Counted from the first letter of the stretch, positions 1-8,028 are shown. The stretch is DNA of 64,000 nt from Nonomuraea solani (GCF_900108335.1 NZ_FNVT01000016.1:1-64000), one strand, 5' to 3'. The notes: a model not told the origin generated them from the letters alone. Translations and numbers: made by a program.

Positions 1-766
1 CGTCATCCTGGCCGGCCGTGTGGTCCTTCTCCAAGGTGGCCCGCATCGACTCGTACTGGCCGAACCGCTCGAGGATCTGCTCGCTGGTCCATCCCAGTGC
101 CTTGAGAAGCACGGTGACGGCCTGCTTGCGCTTACGGTCGATGCGCACACCGACGCTGTCGCGCTTGTCGATCTCGAACTCCAGCCAGGCACCCCGGGAC
201 GGGATGACCTTGCAGCCATAAAGATCCTTGTCGGACGTCTTGTCGACATTACGTTCGAAATAGACGCCGGGCGAACGGACCAACTGCGAGACCACGACAC
301 GCTCGGTGCCGTTGATGATGAACGTGCCCTTCGGCGTCATGAGCGGGAAATCCCCCATGAACACCGTCTGGCTCTTGATCTCACCGGTGGTGTTATTGAT
401 GAACTCCGCCGTCACGAACATCGGGGCGGAGAAGGTCATGTCCTTGTCTTTGCACTCATCGACTGAGTACTTCGGCGGCTCGAACCGGTGGTCGCGGAAC
501 GACAAGGACATGGTCCCCGAGAAGTCCTCGATAGGACTGATCTCTTCGAAGATCTCTTCGAGGCCCGACTGGGTCGGGACGTCCTTGCGCCCGGCCTGAC
601 GAGCCGCCTCTACCCGGGCCTTCCACTTTTCGTTGCCGAGCAACCAGTCGAACGACTCGGTCTGCAGGGCGAGAAGGTCAGGAACTTCGAGAGGCTCCTG
701 GATGCGCGAAAAAGAGACGCGACGGGGACCAGCGGGTACGGCGGAGGCGTTGCGCGAGGCTGCCAA
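1..766 (-). CDS. rpoB: RNA polymerase beta subunit, N-terminal part (runs off window)
   Basis: The catalytic-core beta subunit of RNA polymerase; only about the first 255 residues are in the window and the gene continues past position 1. The reverse-strand translation shows the family's N-terminal landmarks in order: RVSFSRIQEPLEVP, LLALQTESFDWLL, DFSGTMSLSF, TAEFINNTTGEIKSQTVFMG, and the RVVVSQLVRSPGVYF stretch. I place the start at TTG 766 (first residues MAASRNAS) because a GAAGGA ribosome site sits about seven bases upstream and actinobacterial RpoB proteins begin this way. Two sigma70-like promoters lie upstream. Identity is certain; the TTG start is very likely. Confidence 0.97.
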   Translation of the reverse strand, partial: MAASRNASAVPAGPRRVSFSRIQEPLEVPDLLALQTESFDWLLGNEKWKARVEAARQAGRKDVPTQSGLEEIFEEISPIEDFSGTMSLSFRDHRFEPPKYSVDECKDKDMTFSAPMFVTAEFINNTTGEIKSQTVFMGDFPLMTPKGTFIINGTERVVVSQLVRSPGVYFERNVDKTSDKDLYGCKVIPSRGAWLEFEIDKRDSVGVRIDRKRKQAVTVLLKALGWTSEQILERFGQYESMRATLEKDHTAGQDD

Positions 767-870
767 CAGATGTCCTTCCGAGGGCTCGCGGCGGACTGAC
801 TACACGCACGCCAGACAACCTCGCAACGTGAGCAAGCATCACGGGTCGTCAAAGGGCAGCGCAAAGGGGC

Positions 871-899
871 AGTGTAGCCGAACGGCACACGCCTGTCCA
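871..899 (-). promoter_or_regulatory. Putative rpoB promoter P2
   Basis: On the reverse strand, TGGACA (894-899) and TACACT (871-876) are separated by 17 bases, a good housekeeping-sigma promoter. It is nearer to rpoB than P1 and gives a leader of about 100 bases. Confidence 0.6.
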
Positions 900-932
900 C
901 TTCACCCTCGCTGCATGCTCCACGTTGGTCGC

Positions 933-961
933 AGCATCGCCCGTTCAGGCGGAAACGTCAA
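933..961 (-). promoter_or_regulatory. Putative rpoB promoter P1
   Basis: On the reverse strand, TTGACG (956-961) is followed after exactly 17 bases by GATGCT (933-938). The -35 is near consensus and the -10 moderate. It would start a transcript about 160 bases before the rpoB start codon. Pattern match only. Confidence 0.55.
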
Positions 962-1212
962 GCCCACAAGCCCGACTTTTAGCCGACTAGGGGCCCGGAC
1001 GCTGGGTTTTCTCCCCTGCGTGACCGAGTGCCTACCGCCAGGCCCAAGACGATACCCGCGAACGGGGGCGGTTAACGCTCCGTCACACCAGGGGCCGAAC
1101 CCATGCCGGCAACCGGTGTAGCTGTGACTGAGGTACCCCTGACTTGGGCTTCGCTAAACCTGATTTTTGGTAACAATTGAAGCTAGCGACGCGCCCGCGA
1201 GATCTCGGGGCC

Positions 1213-1710
1213 TCAAGCCGTCCCCAGCAGCGTGGACAGGTCCGCCACCAGCCAGCGCGAGTCTTGCCGCACCATGACGAACCTGGCGCGGTTCTGGGTG
1301 AACTGTTGCTGGAGCCCTTCTTTACCGGGGATCTCCTTGACCGTACCAGTGTTCACGAAGAGCAGAACCTCTACCCGGCCGGGCTCGGCGCGCTCCACAC
1401 CGACCCCCGCCACGGCGATGGTCTGCACGATCTTCTGCTCCTTCACCTTGGACACCAACGTCGTGGTGAGTTCCTTGTAGTGCCTGGTCAGCTCGCCCGT
1501 CGTGTACGTACCCGCCCGGGCCAGATCCTCCTCCACCGTCCGGTAGTCGTAGGAGAGCAGATCGGGCGCGACCTCCTTGGCCACGGCCATCGCCGCCGCG
1601 CCTGCCGCGTTGGCGTCGCGCAGATCCCTCAGGTTGAACCACATCGTCGGCACCAGCACGGCCGCCGCGGTCACGAGGACGCCCAGCAGCACGATCGTGA
1701 AGAGCCTCAC
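1213..1710 (-). CDS. Mce-associated membrane protein (downstream copy)
   Basis: A 165-residue protein with one N-terminal membrane helix (RLFTIVLLGVLVTAAAVLVP) and an extracytoplasmic domain of the NTF2/SnoaL-like Mce-associated type, ending VMVRQDSRWLVADLSTL. Such proteins accompany Mce lipid importers, probably as accessory or assembly factors. The start is GTG 1710, whose GTGA overlaps the upstream gene's TGA, so the two are translationally coupled. An open frame extends further upstream to 2244 but that part is a shadow of the neighbour. No permease or Mce genes are in the window, so the partner complex is probably encoded elsewhere. Confidence 0.8.
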   Translation of the reverse strand: MRLFTIVLLGVLVTAAAVLVPTMWFNLRDLRDANAAGAAAMAVAKEVAPDLLSYDYRTVEEDLARAGTYTTGELTRHYKELTTTLVSKVKEQKIVQTIAVAGVGVERAEPGRVEVLLFVNTGTVKEIPGKEGLQQQFTQNRARFVMVRQDSRWLVADLSTLLGTA

Positions 1711-2207
1711 TTCACCTGCACCGCCTTCGCCACCAGCCAGGCGCCGCCGACCTTGCTCAGGTCCATCGACCACCGGTAGTACCGCTCCTGCGGCGGGCTC
1801 CTGGAGCCCTCCCAGCGGATCTCCACGTCGGCCACGACCAGCACCTTGGCCGTCGCGCCCGCCATCGACACCAGGCCGGTCGCGCGGAGCACGCCGTGCT
1901 GGACGACCTTGCCGGCGACCGTGGTGGACTTGAGCTTGGCGGCGTTGGCCGCGTATTCGGCCCTGGCGGCCCCGGTGGAGGTGTCGAGGATCCGCCGCAG
2001 GTCGGCGTCGACGGTCTTGTGGTCGAGTGAGACCAGGTTCTTCGCGTGGGTCCCCGCCGCCAGCAGCGCGGCCTGTTTGTCGCCTGCCCTGCCCTGTTCG
2101 TCGCGCGCCTGCGCGGCGATCCACACGCCCGTGCCGACGAGCACCGCCAGCACTCCGCTGAGCCCCGCGATCAGGATGCGAGCGGGCCGAACTGCGAGTT
2201 CTGCCAC
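1707..2207 (-). CDS. Mce-associated membrane protein (upstream copy)
   Basis: A 166-residue protein with a short cytoplasmic N-terminus, a single membrane helix at about residues 10-32, then a soluble domain with the family pattern (AGTHAKNLVSLDHKTVDADL and a closing WSMDLSKVGGAWLVAKAVQV). It resembles the neighbouring protein in architecture and is probably a tandem duplicate. The GTG start at 2207 has GGGGAGGGG upstream. It lies downstream of the Mkl-type ATPase gene, with a 268-base gap. Confidence 0.8.
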   Translation of the reverse strand: MAELAVRPARILIAGLSGVLAVLVGTGVWIAAQARDEQGRAGDKQAALLAAGTHAKNLVSLDHKTVDADLRRILDTSTGAARAEYAANAAKLKSTTVAGKVVQHGVLRATGLVSMAGATAKVLVVADVEIRWEGSRSPPQERYYRWSMDLSKVGGAWLVAKAVQVK

Positions 2208-2475
2208 GTCTGCTCACCCCTCCCCGGGCCGGTCGCCGGATCATAACGCGAGATCTGCTCGCGCAGCCCGGTAATCAACCGAGGTGGTCTGGCAGTGAAT
2301 GTCGGTTTCTGATCACTCTGCGACTCGCCGCTCACGAGCCGGCTCGTACGCCTCCGACAGCTCGGCGAGCGAATCGGTCAAGGCCGCCAGATATCCCCGC
2401 AAATGCCTTCAGAAGGCCCTCAGAAGCCCGCTGAGCGCCGATGAGGGCCTCTCCCTCACTCGAACATCCCCGTCG

Positions 2476-3477
2476 CTATCCGATGCCGTGGAAGTGGGCG
2501 TTGACCAGGCGGGGGTACTCCTCCAGCCAATTACGGCCGCGCTCGTCCACGAACGACCCCTGCGGCGGGATCACCCCGTTGTCCGCCAGCCAGGTGCCCG
2601 GCGGCCGCTGGGTGCGGCGCATCCGGTTGCCGGTCGGCATGAGCTGCGGCGGGATCGGCGGCAGCGTGCCGGGGTCGTGCCCCTGCTGCGCCTCGGCCTC
2701 CAGCTCGGAGATGTCCTTCTCCTCCGACATGCCGATGGGCCCGTGCCGCCTGGCGTTGAGGAACTGCCGCACCACCGGCTCGTCGCTCGACAGCAGCATC
2801 TCGCGCGGCCCGAACATGACCAGCTCGCGCCGGAACAGCAGCCCGATGCCGTCGGGCACCGTACGGGCGGTGTTGATGTCGTGCGTCACGATCAGGAACG
2901 TCGCCTCGATCTCGGCGTTGAGATCGACGATGAGCTGGTTGAGGTACGCGGTACGGACCGGGTCGAGCCCCGAGTCGGGCTCGTCGAACAGGATGATCTC
3001 CGGATCCAGCACCAGCGCCCTGGCCAGCCCCGCCCGCTTGCGCATGCCCCCGGAGATCTCCCCCGGCAGCTTGCTCTCGGCGCCCAGCAGCCCGACGAGC
3101 TCCATCTTCTCCATGACGATCTGGCGGACCTGGGCCTCGCTCTTCTTGGTGTGCTCGCGCAACGGGAAGGCGATGTTGTCGTAGAGGTTGAGCGAGCCGA
3201 ACAGGGCGCCGTCCTGGAACAGCACGCCGAACAACCGGCGCAGCTCGTAGAGCTTGTTCTCGTTGCAGTTGGCCAGGTCGTAGCCGTCGATCCAGATGTG
3301 GCCGCGATCGGGCCTGAGCAGGCCGACCAGGGTCTTGAGGAAGACCGACTTGCCGGTGCCCGAGGGGCCGAGGAGCACCGAGATCTCGCCCGCGGGCAGC
3401 GTGAGCGAGACGTCCTCCCAGATGACCTGCCGGCCGAACGACTTGGTCAGTCCGTCGACCACGACTTCGACGCCCAC
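2476..3477 (-). CDS. mkl: Mkl/MlaF-type ABC transporter ATP-binding protein
   Basis: Energises Mce/Mla-type lipid import from the cytoplasmic face. ABC ATPase hallmarks: Walker A GPSGTGKS near residues 37-44, Q-loop FQDGALFGSL, signature ISGGMRKRAGLARAL (the SGGMRKR form is typical of MlaF/MceG), Walker B ILFDEPDSGLDP and the H-loop TH. A C-terminal extension of about 90 residues, ending near HFHGIG, follows the ATPase core and is typical of the actinobacterial branch. I prefer GTG 3477 (GGGAAGG six bases upstream) over the TTG that opens the frame at 3564. Located between rplL and rpoB as mkl (Rv0655) is in Mycobacterium tuberculosis. Confidence 0.88.
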   Translation of the reverse strand: MGVEVVVDGLTKSFGRQVIWEDVSLTLPAGEISVLLGPSGTGKSVFLKTLVGLLRPDRGHIWIDGYDLANCNENKLYELRRLFGVLFQDGALFGSLNLYDNIAFPLREHTKKSEAQVRQIVMEKMELVGLLGAESKLPGEISGGMRKRAGLARALVLDPEIILFDEPDSGLDPVRTAYLNQLIVDLNAEIEATFLIVTHDINTARTVPDGIGLLFRRELVMFGPREMLLSSDEPVVRQFLNARRHGPIGMSEEKDISELEAEAQQGHDPGTLPPIPPQLMPTGNRMRRTQRPPGTWLADNGVIPPQGSFVDERGRNWLEEYPRLVNAHFHGIG

Positions 3478-3582
3478 TGTCACCTTCCCGGTCGCAGCGA
3501 GTATTCCGGGGATCACACGTCCCATCACCGTAGCGGCGTTCCGGAAGATTGGAACCGGATCCAATAGCTTGTTACCGGCCGG

Positions 3583-4134
3583 TTATGAGACGTCGGGTCC
3601 AGTAAGCGCGCGCAGGGCCGGTCGCAGCAGCCGGGCGACCTCGTCCTGCGGCACCCCGCGCAGTTCGTCGAGCTCCAGCAGTTGGTGCCCCACGGTGACG
3701 CCGAGCAAAACCATCGTCATCAGCGCCGCCCGGAGGCGGGCGTCGTCACCGGTGATCGAACCGGCCAACCGGTCGATCTGCTGGCCGAGCACCTCGCGCG
3801 CCGACGCGGCGGCCTCGGGGTGGGTGAGCATCGACCGCAGCATGGCCAGCGAGCTCTGGGGCAGCTCCATCTTGACGTCGAGCGTGCCGAGCAACCGCTC
3901 GACCAGCTCCTGCGGGTCCGGCTCCCCTTCGGCCATCGGCACCACTCGTACGGCGTGCCGGAAAAGCTCCTGTTTGCTGCCGAAATATTGCATCACGAGG
4001 GCCGGATCGACCTCGGCGGCCTTGGCGACGCCCCTGATGGTGGCGCGCTCGTAGCCCACTTCGCCGAAGAGCGCCCTGGCCGCGTCGAGGATCCTCGCCT
4101 CGGTCCTGCGCCGCCGCTCCGCCCTCTCGCCCAC
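3583..4134 (-). CDS. TetR family transcriptional regulator
   Basis: A 183-residue one-component repressor. The N-terminal HTH is textbook: RILDAARALFGEVGYERATIR, then VAKAAEVDPALVMQYFGSKQELF. The C-terminal ligand domain is of the TetR_C (Rv-type) class, with leucine-rich helices and no recognisable ligand motif. It starts at GTG 4134. Its stop is about 100 bases upstream of the preferred mkl start, so it may be cotranscribed with mkl. It is divergent from the SnoaL-like gene, and the shared promoter region carries a tandem repeat that could be its operator. A TetR gene also lies beside mkl in mycobacteria. Confidence 0.88.
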   Translation of the reverse strand: MGERAERRRRTEARILDAARALFGEVGYERATIRGVAKAAEVDPALVMQYFGSKQELFRHAVRVVPMAEGEPDPQELVERLLGTLDVKMELPQSSLAMLRSMLTHPEAAASAREVLGQQIDRLAGSITGDDARLRAALMTMVLLGVTVGHQLLELDELRGVPQDEVARLLRPALRALTGPDVS

Positions 4135-4141
4135 GCGCTGA

Positions 4142-4188
4142 CTCTACACGCGTTGACCGAGCCGTCATTTTCGCTCTACGCTCGTTGA
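4142..4188. promoter_or_regulatory. Tandem 15-bp direct repeat over the divergent TetR/SnoaL promoter
   Basis: CTCTACACGCGTTGA (4142-4156) and CTCTACGCTCGTTGA (4174-4188) match at 13 of 15 positions, 32 bases apart (about three helical turns). They overlap a plausible forward promoter, TTGACC (4153-4158) with TACGCT (4177-4182) and an 18-base spacer. The position suggests a TetR operator pair, but repeats covering -35 and -10 can arise by chance. Confidence 0.45.
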
Positions 4189-4208
4189 GTCAAATGGAAG
4201 GGGCTTGT

Positions 4209-4604
4209 ATGTCCATCGAAGAGATCGTCACGGGCTACCACGCGGCCATGGTCCACAAGTCGGCCGACGAGCTGGCCGGCCTCTACGCCGAGGACGGGCG
4301 GCACGAGTTCCCGTTCGGGGGGCTGGCGGCGTACGAGGGGAGGGAGGAGATCCGCGCGGGCTACCGCGCGATGTGGGGCGCGACCGCGTTCGAGACCAAG
4401 GAGGTACGCCGGGTCGCGCTGCACCACACGCTGGACCCGGAGGTCGTCGTGGTCGAGCAGGAGACGCTCGTCAGCGCCGGCGAGCGGTCGATCACCGTCC
4501 CCAGCCTGGTGGTGCTGCGAGTCAGGGACGGCCGGATCGTGCACGCCAGGGACTACATGGACACCGGCGTCATCGCCCAGGTGCGCGCGGCCGCTGGCGC
4601 GTGA
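4209..4604 (+). CDS. SnoaL-like / NTF2-fold protein
   Basis: A 131-residue single-domain protein of the SnoaL-like (NTF2) fold: the N-terminal helix IEEIVTGYHAAMVHKSADELAGLYAEDGRHEFPFG and the strand-rich end VVLRVRDGRIVHARDYMDTGVI match the family pattern. Members include cyclases, isomerases and limonene-epoxide-hydrolase relatives as well as non-catalytic proteins, so the activity cannot be named. The start is ATG 4209, with GGAAGGGG six bases upstream. Divergent from the TetR gene and probably controlled by it. Its last 35 bases overlap the convergent gene at 4570-4815. Confidence 0.82.
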   Translation: MSIEEIVTGYHAAMVHKSADELAGLYAEDGRHEFPFGGLAAYEGREEIRAGYRAMWGATAFETKEVRRVALHHTLDPEVVVVEQETLVSAGERSITVPSLVVLRVRDGRIVHARDYMDTGVIAQVRAAAGA

Positions 4605-4815
4605 CGACCACGGTCCCCGCGAACCGGTCGTGGTAGCAGAGGAACTCCAGGGGCACCGCGACCCACTCGTCCCCCTCTTTGAGGACCGGTTCCGCCGCCT
4701 CTTCGATCCAGATCGCGAGCAGGGCCCACAGCAGGAGGTCGACGAGAAAGGCGGCGAAGCGGGCGGATTTGGGGGCGATGTGCAAACGGACGGTGTGGGG
4801 GGTGGTTTCGGTCAC
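4570..4815 (-). CDS. Minimal RDD-like small membrane protein
   Basis: An 81-residue protein following the glycosyltransferase gene by 18 bases on the same strand. It has one clear hydrophobic segment (RFAAFLVDLLLWALLAIW) that resembles the first helix of RDD-family membrane proteins, and an ending HDRFAGTVVVTRQ that resembles the RDD C-terminal D-R-x-A-G-T-x-V motif. The helices normally lying between are missing, replaced by about 30 mostly polar residues. The start is GTG 4815 with only a weak ribosome site. It could be a degenerate or natural short form; the function is unknown. Confidence 0.55.
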   Translation of the reverse strand: MTETTPHTVRLHIAPKSARFAAFLVDLLLWALLAIWIEEAAEPVLKEGDEWVAVPLEFLCYHDRFAGTVVVTRQRPRAPGR

Positions 4816-4833
4816 CGCGAGATTCTGCCGCCC

Positions 4834-6708
4834 TCAGCTCTGGGTGGTGAGGTCGAAGACGGTCGTGCCGCCGACCGTGGTGGCGGTGAACGTCTCCTGG
4901 ACCCAGGCCGCGATCCTGGCCGCCTCGTCGCTGCCGCCCGCGCTCTGCCTGCCGCCTCCCATACCGGTGCCGAGGAAGTAGTGGATCTTGTGCTCGGCGA
5001 CGTATCGCTGGAACTGTTCCAGCGTCGGCGCGGGATCGGTGCCGTTGAACCCGCCCACGGCCATCACCGGGCGACCACCGGCGAGCTGGTAGGCGGCCGC
5101 GTTGTTCGAGCCCACGGTCGCCGCCGTCCACGTGTAGGTGGCGGCGTCGTTCTTGAGCAGCGCGGTCAGCTCGGCGGCCGGGGTCCCGGCGTTGAGCAGC
5201 CCGCCCATCCCGCCGCCCCGCATCCCGCCCCGGCCCCCGGGCGCCTGACCGCCTCCGTCCCGCCGCTGGAACCCGCCGGGAAGGCCGTTCTGGCGCTGGA
5301 AGCCGCCGCCTGCCGGTCGTCCGAATCCCCCGCCGGTGGAGGGTCCGGCCGTCGGGATGGCCCCGGTGTGCGCGGACGCGGCCGTGTCCACCGCGTACGC
5401 GGCCGGCCCGGCCAGGCAGGCCACCACCGCGACCACGACGACGGCCAGGAGCCGCCGCGAGAACAGCATCGCCAGCGCCGCTCCCAGCCCCGCCACGAGG
5501 ACCGCGACGCCCAGCCACGGGTTCCAGTCGGCGCTGCGCGCCAGCAGCAGGTACGACCACCCGGCCGTCCCGGCGACGACCAGGGCCGTCAGCCGGTGCG
5601 CCCGCCGTTCCCAGAGCACGGCCGCTCCCATGCCCACCAGTGCCGCGATGGCCGGCGCCAGCGCCACGGTGTAGTAGGCATGGAAGATCCCCTGCATCAG
5701 GCTGAACACCAGCCCGGTCACGATCAGCCAGCTCCCCCAGACCCACAGCGCCGCGCGTACCGGATCGGTTCTGGGCGCCCGGCGGGTGAACCACATGCCC
5801 GCCACCAGCAGCACCAGCGCCGCCGGCAGCAGCCAGGAGATCTGCCCGCCCGCCTCGGTGTCGAACAGCCGCAGCCACCCCGCCTGCTGGTTGAGGTTGC
5901 CCAGCCCGCCGTAGTCGCCGCCGTTGAGCCGTCCGATGCCGTTGTAGCCGAGCGCCAGCTCCAGCACGCTGTTGCTCTGGGAGCCCCCGATGTACGGCCG
6001 CTCGGACGCGGGCACCAGCGCCACCGCCAGCAGCCACCACCCGGCCGACACCACCAGCGCGGCACCGGCCAGCAGCGACTGCCACACCCGCCGCCAGAAC
6101 GCCACCGGCGCCGTCACGAGGTAGACCAGCGCGAACCCCGGCAGCACCAGGAACGCCTGCAACATCTTCGCCAGGAACGCGAACCCGATCGCGCTCCCGG
6201 CCAGCACCAGCCATCGCGTGGAGCCGCGCTCCTGGGCCCGGATCACGCAGTATCCGGCCACGGTCAGCAGCAGCACCAGCAGCGCGTCGGGATTGTTGAA
6301 CCGGAACATCAGCACGGCCACCGGCGTGAGCGCCATCACGGCCCCGGCCAGCAGCCCCGCCCAGGCGGAGAACAGCCTGCGTACGGAGGCGTACACCATC
6401 GCCACCGCACCGACCCCCATGAGGGCCTGGGGCACGAGGATGGCCCACGAACTGAGCCCGAACAGCCGCACGCTGAGCACCATCGGCCACAGCGACGCGG
6501 GCGTCTTGTCGACGGTTATCGCGCCGGCGGCGTCGGAGGCTCCGAAGAAGAACGCCTTCCAGCTCTGACTTCCCGCCTGTACGGCCGCCGAGTAGAAGGA
6601 ATTGGCCCACCCCGAGGCGCCCAGGCCCCAGAGATAGAGCACGCCGGTGCCGAGGAGCAGCCCGGCCAGCGCCCAACGAGACTTCGCTTGGATGACCACA
6701 CCCGGCAC
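4834..6708 (-). CDS. Polytopic glycosyltransferase, family 39/ArnT-like
   Basis: A 624-residue integral membrane protein of the lipid-linked sugar transferase superfamily (GT-C fold). Features: a first helix at about residues 10-30, an extracytoplasmic loop with the ITVDKTPASLWPMVLSVRLF block typical of ArnT/PMT-like enzymes, about a dozen hydrophobic segments, then a soluble C-terminal domain. A glycine-rich low-complexity insert (roughly residues 455-510: GGGFGRPAGGGFQRQ, GGRGGMRGGGMGG) separates membrane core and C-terminal domain. The likely role is transfer of a sugar from a polyprenyl-phosphate donor to an envelope acceptor; the acceptor is unknown. The start is GTG 6708. It lies just after the rplL terminator, so it needs its own promoter. 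Confidence 0.85.
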   Translation of the reverse strand: MPGVVIQAKSRWALAGLLLGTGVLYLWGLGASGWANSFYSAAVQAGSQSWKAFFFGASDAAGAITVDKTPASLWPMVLSVRLFGLSSWAILVPQALMGVGAVAMVYASVRRLFSAWAGLLAGAVMALTPVAVLMFRFNNPDALLVLLLTVAGYCVIRAQERGSTRWLVLAGSAIGFAFLAKMLQAFLVLPGFALVYLVTAPVAFWRRVWQSLLAGAALVVSAGWWLLAVALVPASERPYIGGSQSNSVLELALGYNGIGRLNGGDYGGLGNLNQQAGWLRLFDTEAGGQISWLLPAALVLLVAGMWFTRRAPRTDPVRAALWVWGSWLIVTGLVFSLMQGIFHAYYTVALAPAIAALVGMGAAVLWERRAHRLTALVVAGTAGWSYLLLARSADWNPWLGVAVLVAGLGAALAMLFSRRLLAVVVVAVVACLAGPAAYAVDTAASAHTGAIPTAGPSTGGGFGRPAGGGFQRQNGLPGGFQRRDGGGQAPGGRGGMRGGGMGGLLNAGTPAAELTALLKNDAATYTWTAATVGSNNAAAYQLAGGRPVMAVGGFNGTDPAPTLEQFQRYVAEHKIHYFLGTGMGGGRQSAGGSDEAARIAAWVQETFTATTVGGTTVFDLTTQS

Positions 6709-6770
6709 GTTAGGCAGGCCGTTTGGCGGGGCGATGAGACGTACATGAGAACTTCCTGAGGCCCCTCAGA

Positions 6771-6818
6771 AATGCAAAAGAGGCGGCACACCCGGCACCA
6801 GGGTGTAACCGCCTCTTT
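6771..6818 (-). terminator. Terminator after rplL
   Basis: A 10-base stem, AAAGAGGCGG (6777-6786) with CCGCCTCTTT (6809-6818), plus an inner ACACCC/GGGTGT pairing, ends on the reverse strand in a TTTT run. Good Rho-independent terminator for rplJ-rplL. Confidence 0.8.
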
Positions 6819-6839
6819 CGAAGAGCGTTGTCGCGTGAA

Positions 6840-7229
6840 TTACTTCACGGTGACGGTCGCGCCGGCGCCCTCGAGGGCAGCCTTGGCCTTCTCCGCCTGC
6901 TCCTTGTTGACCTTGCCGTCGAAGACGTTCTTGGGAGCGCCGTCCACCAGGTCCTTGGCCTCCTTGAGGCCCAGGGACGTGAGGGCGCGGATCTCCTTGA
7001 TGACCTGGATCTTCTTGTCACCGGCGGCCTCGAGGACGACGTCGAACTCGTCCTGCTCCTCAGCCTCGGGGGCAGCGGGGCCACCGGTGGTGGGGGCCGC
7101 GACAGCCGCGACGGGGGCGGCGGCCTTGACGTCGAAGACCTCTTCGAACTGCTTCACGAACTCGGACAGCTCGAGGAGGGTCATCTCCTTGAACGCGTCG
7201 AGCAGCTCGTCGGTGCTGAGCTTCGCCAT
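6840..7229 (-). CDS. rplL: 50S ribosomal protein L7/L12
   Basis: The multimeric stalk protein that recruits translation GTPases. 129 residues: the N-terminal dimerisation domain (LSTDELLDAFKEMTLLELSEFVKQFEEVF), an alanine/proline-rich hinge (about residues 38-60), and the C-terminal factor-binding domain (FDVVLEAAGDKKIQVIKEIR, then LGLKEAKDLVDGAPK). Length and all three parts are normal. It follows rplJ by about 70 bases, and a strong terminator comes right after it. Confidence 0.98.
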   Translation of the reverse strand: MAKLSTDELLDAFKEMTLLELSEFVKQFEEVFDVKAAAPVAAVAAPTTGGPAAPEAEEQDEFDVVLEAAGDKKIQVIKEIRALTSLGLKEAKDLVDGAPKNVFDGKVNKEQAEKAKAALEGAGATVTVK

Positions 7230-7300
7230 GATGCTTTCCTTACGTTTAGGACTTGCAGAAAACTAGGAACGGGACCGCGGTAGCTGCGGCAACCCCCGTG

Positions 7301-7825
7301 TTACTCGCCCGCCTCGTCGCGCTTGGCGCGAAGGGCTTCGGCCAGTCGAGCCATTTGCGTGGGCAGCGCGGCGAACGTCGCGGCAGCAGTGCTCTGCTTC
7401 GCCTTGAGCGCACCGGCAAGCTTCGCGAGGAGAACCTCGCGGGACTCGAGGTCAGCGAGCTTGGTGATTTCGGAGGCGTCGAGCGTCTTACCGTCGAGGA
7501 CGCCGCCCTTGATCACCAGGAGGGGATTGGCCTTGGCGAAGTCACGCAGACCCTTGGCCGCCTCGACAACGTCGCCGTTGACGAAGGCGATCGCGGTCGG
7601 ACCGGCGAGCAGGCTGTCGAGGCCCGCGAGACCGGCCTCGTTGGCCGCGATCTTGGTCAGGGTGTTCTTCGCCACGGCGAACTTCGCATTCTCACCGAGA
7701 GAGACGCGCAGCTCCTTGAGCTGAGCGACGGTGAGACCGCGGTACTCGGTCAGAACGGCGGCAGCGCTGCCTTCGAACTCGCTCTTGAGCTCGGCAACCG
7801 CTGTCGCCTTATCCGCCCTCGCCAT
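7301..7825 (-). CDS. rplJ: 50S ribosomal protein L10
   Basis: The stalk-base protein that anchors L7/L12 dimers to 23S rRNA. 174 residues with the typical start MARADKATAVAELKSEF and blocks LTEYRGLTVAQLKELR and AKNTLTKIA. The ATG at 7825 has an excellent GGAAGGAGG site; the open frame extends to 7960, but that part is leader RNA. First gene of the rplJ-rplL operon, and in bacteria L10 (with L7/L12) autoregulates by binding the leader. Confidence 0.98.
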   Translation of the reverse strand: MARADKATAVAELKSEFEGSAAAVLTEYRGLTVAQLKELRVSLGENAKFAVAKNTLTKIAANEAGLAGLDSLLAGPTAIAFVNGDVVEAAKGLRDFAKANPLLVIKGGVLDGKTLDASEITKLADLESREVLLAKLAGALKAKQSTAAATFAALPTQMARLAEALRAKRDEAGE

Positions 7826-8028
7826 GGGCCTCCTTCCAGATGTGCCGCCGGCGAAGGCCCGTAGAAATGAGAACAGCCCCGGGCGCAGGGCGCACGGGGC
7901 TTCACTCACATGAATCAGTCCATGTGGGAAACTCGTATCACACCTGCGCGGGCCGTCCACATGACGTGGATCCTTCGGTCGACAGGCTTTGAGGCACCTG
8001 ACGACGACCGGCGGTCTTTGGCATCGAC
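7826..8028 (-). ncRNA. Ribosomal protein L10 leader (cis-regulatory RNA)
   Basis: The about 200-base untranslated leader between the rplJ promoter and rplJ. On the reverse strand it contains the block CCAAAGACCGCCGG, then GACCGAAGGATCC and GGACGGCCCGCGCAGG, an arrangement I recognise from actinobacterial L10 leaders. Further down is a strong hairpin (arms around 7875-7901, AGCCCCG pairing CGGGGCT) before the ribosome site. In the known class, L10-L7/L12 binds a kink-turn region and represses the operon. A covariance-model search would confirm. Confidence 0.72.

Larger units (their letters stand above)
767..1212 (-). other. Intergenic region and leader upstream of rpoB
   Basis: About 446 bases with no convincing gene. 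On the reverse strand it holds two promoter-like elements (annotated separately) and a leader of roughly 100 bases before the rpoB TTG. The open frames here have no ribosome sites and no family resemblance. The part near 1000-1212 also lies downstream of the Mce-associated genes; I saw no strong terminator there. Confidence 0.6.

Noticed and set aside
20..466. 148-codon open frame on the plus strand near the window start
   Set aside because: Antisense shadow of rpoB, whose reverse-strand translation is unmistakable; high GC makes long shadows common.
1711..2244. Upstream extension giving a 343-codon frame over the two Mce-associated genes
   Set aside because: The extension is out of frame with the neighbour and the GTG 1710 start with stop overlap explains the gene better.
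2299..3567. 422-codon plus-strand frame
   Set aside because: Antisense of the Mkl ATPase; no ribosome site and low-complexity composition.
4630..6759. 709-codon plus-strand frame
   Set aside because: Antisense of the glycosyltransferase; composition biased to Gln/His/Arg as expected for a GC-rich shadow.
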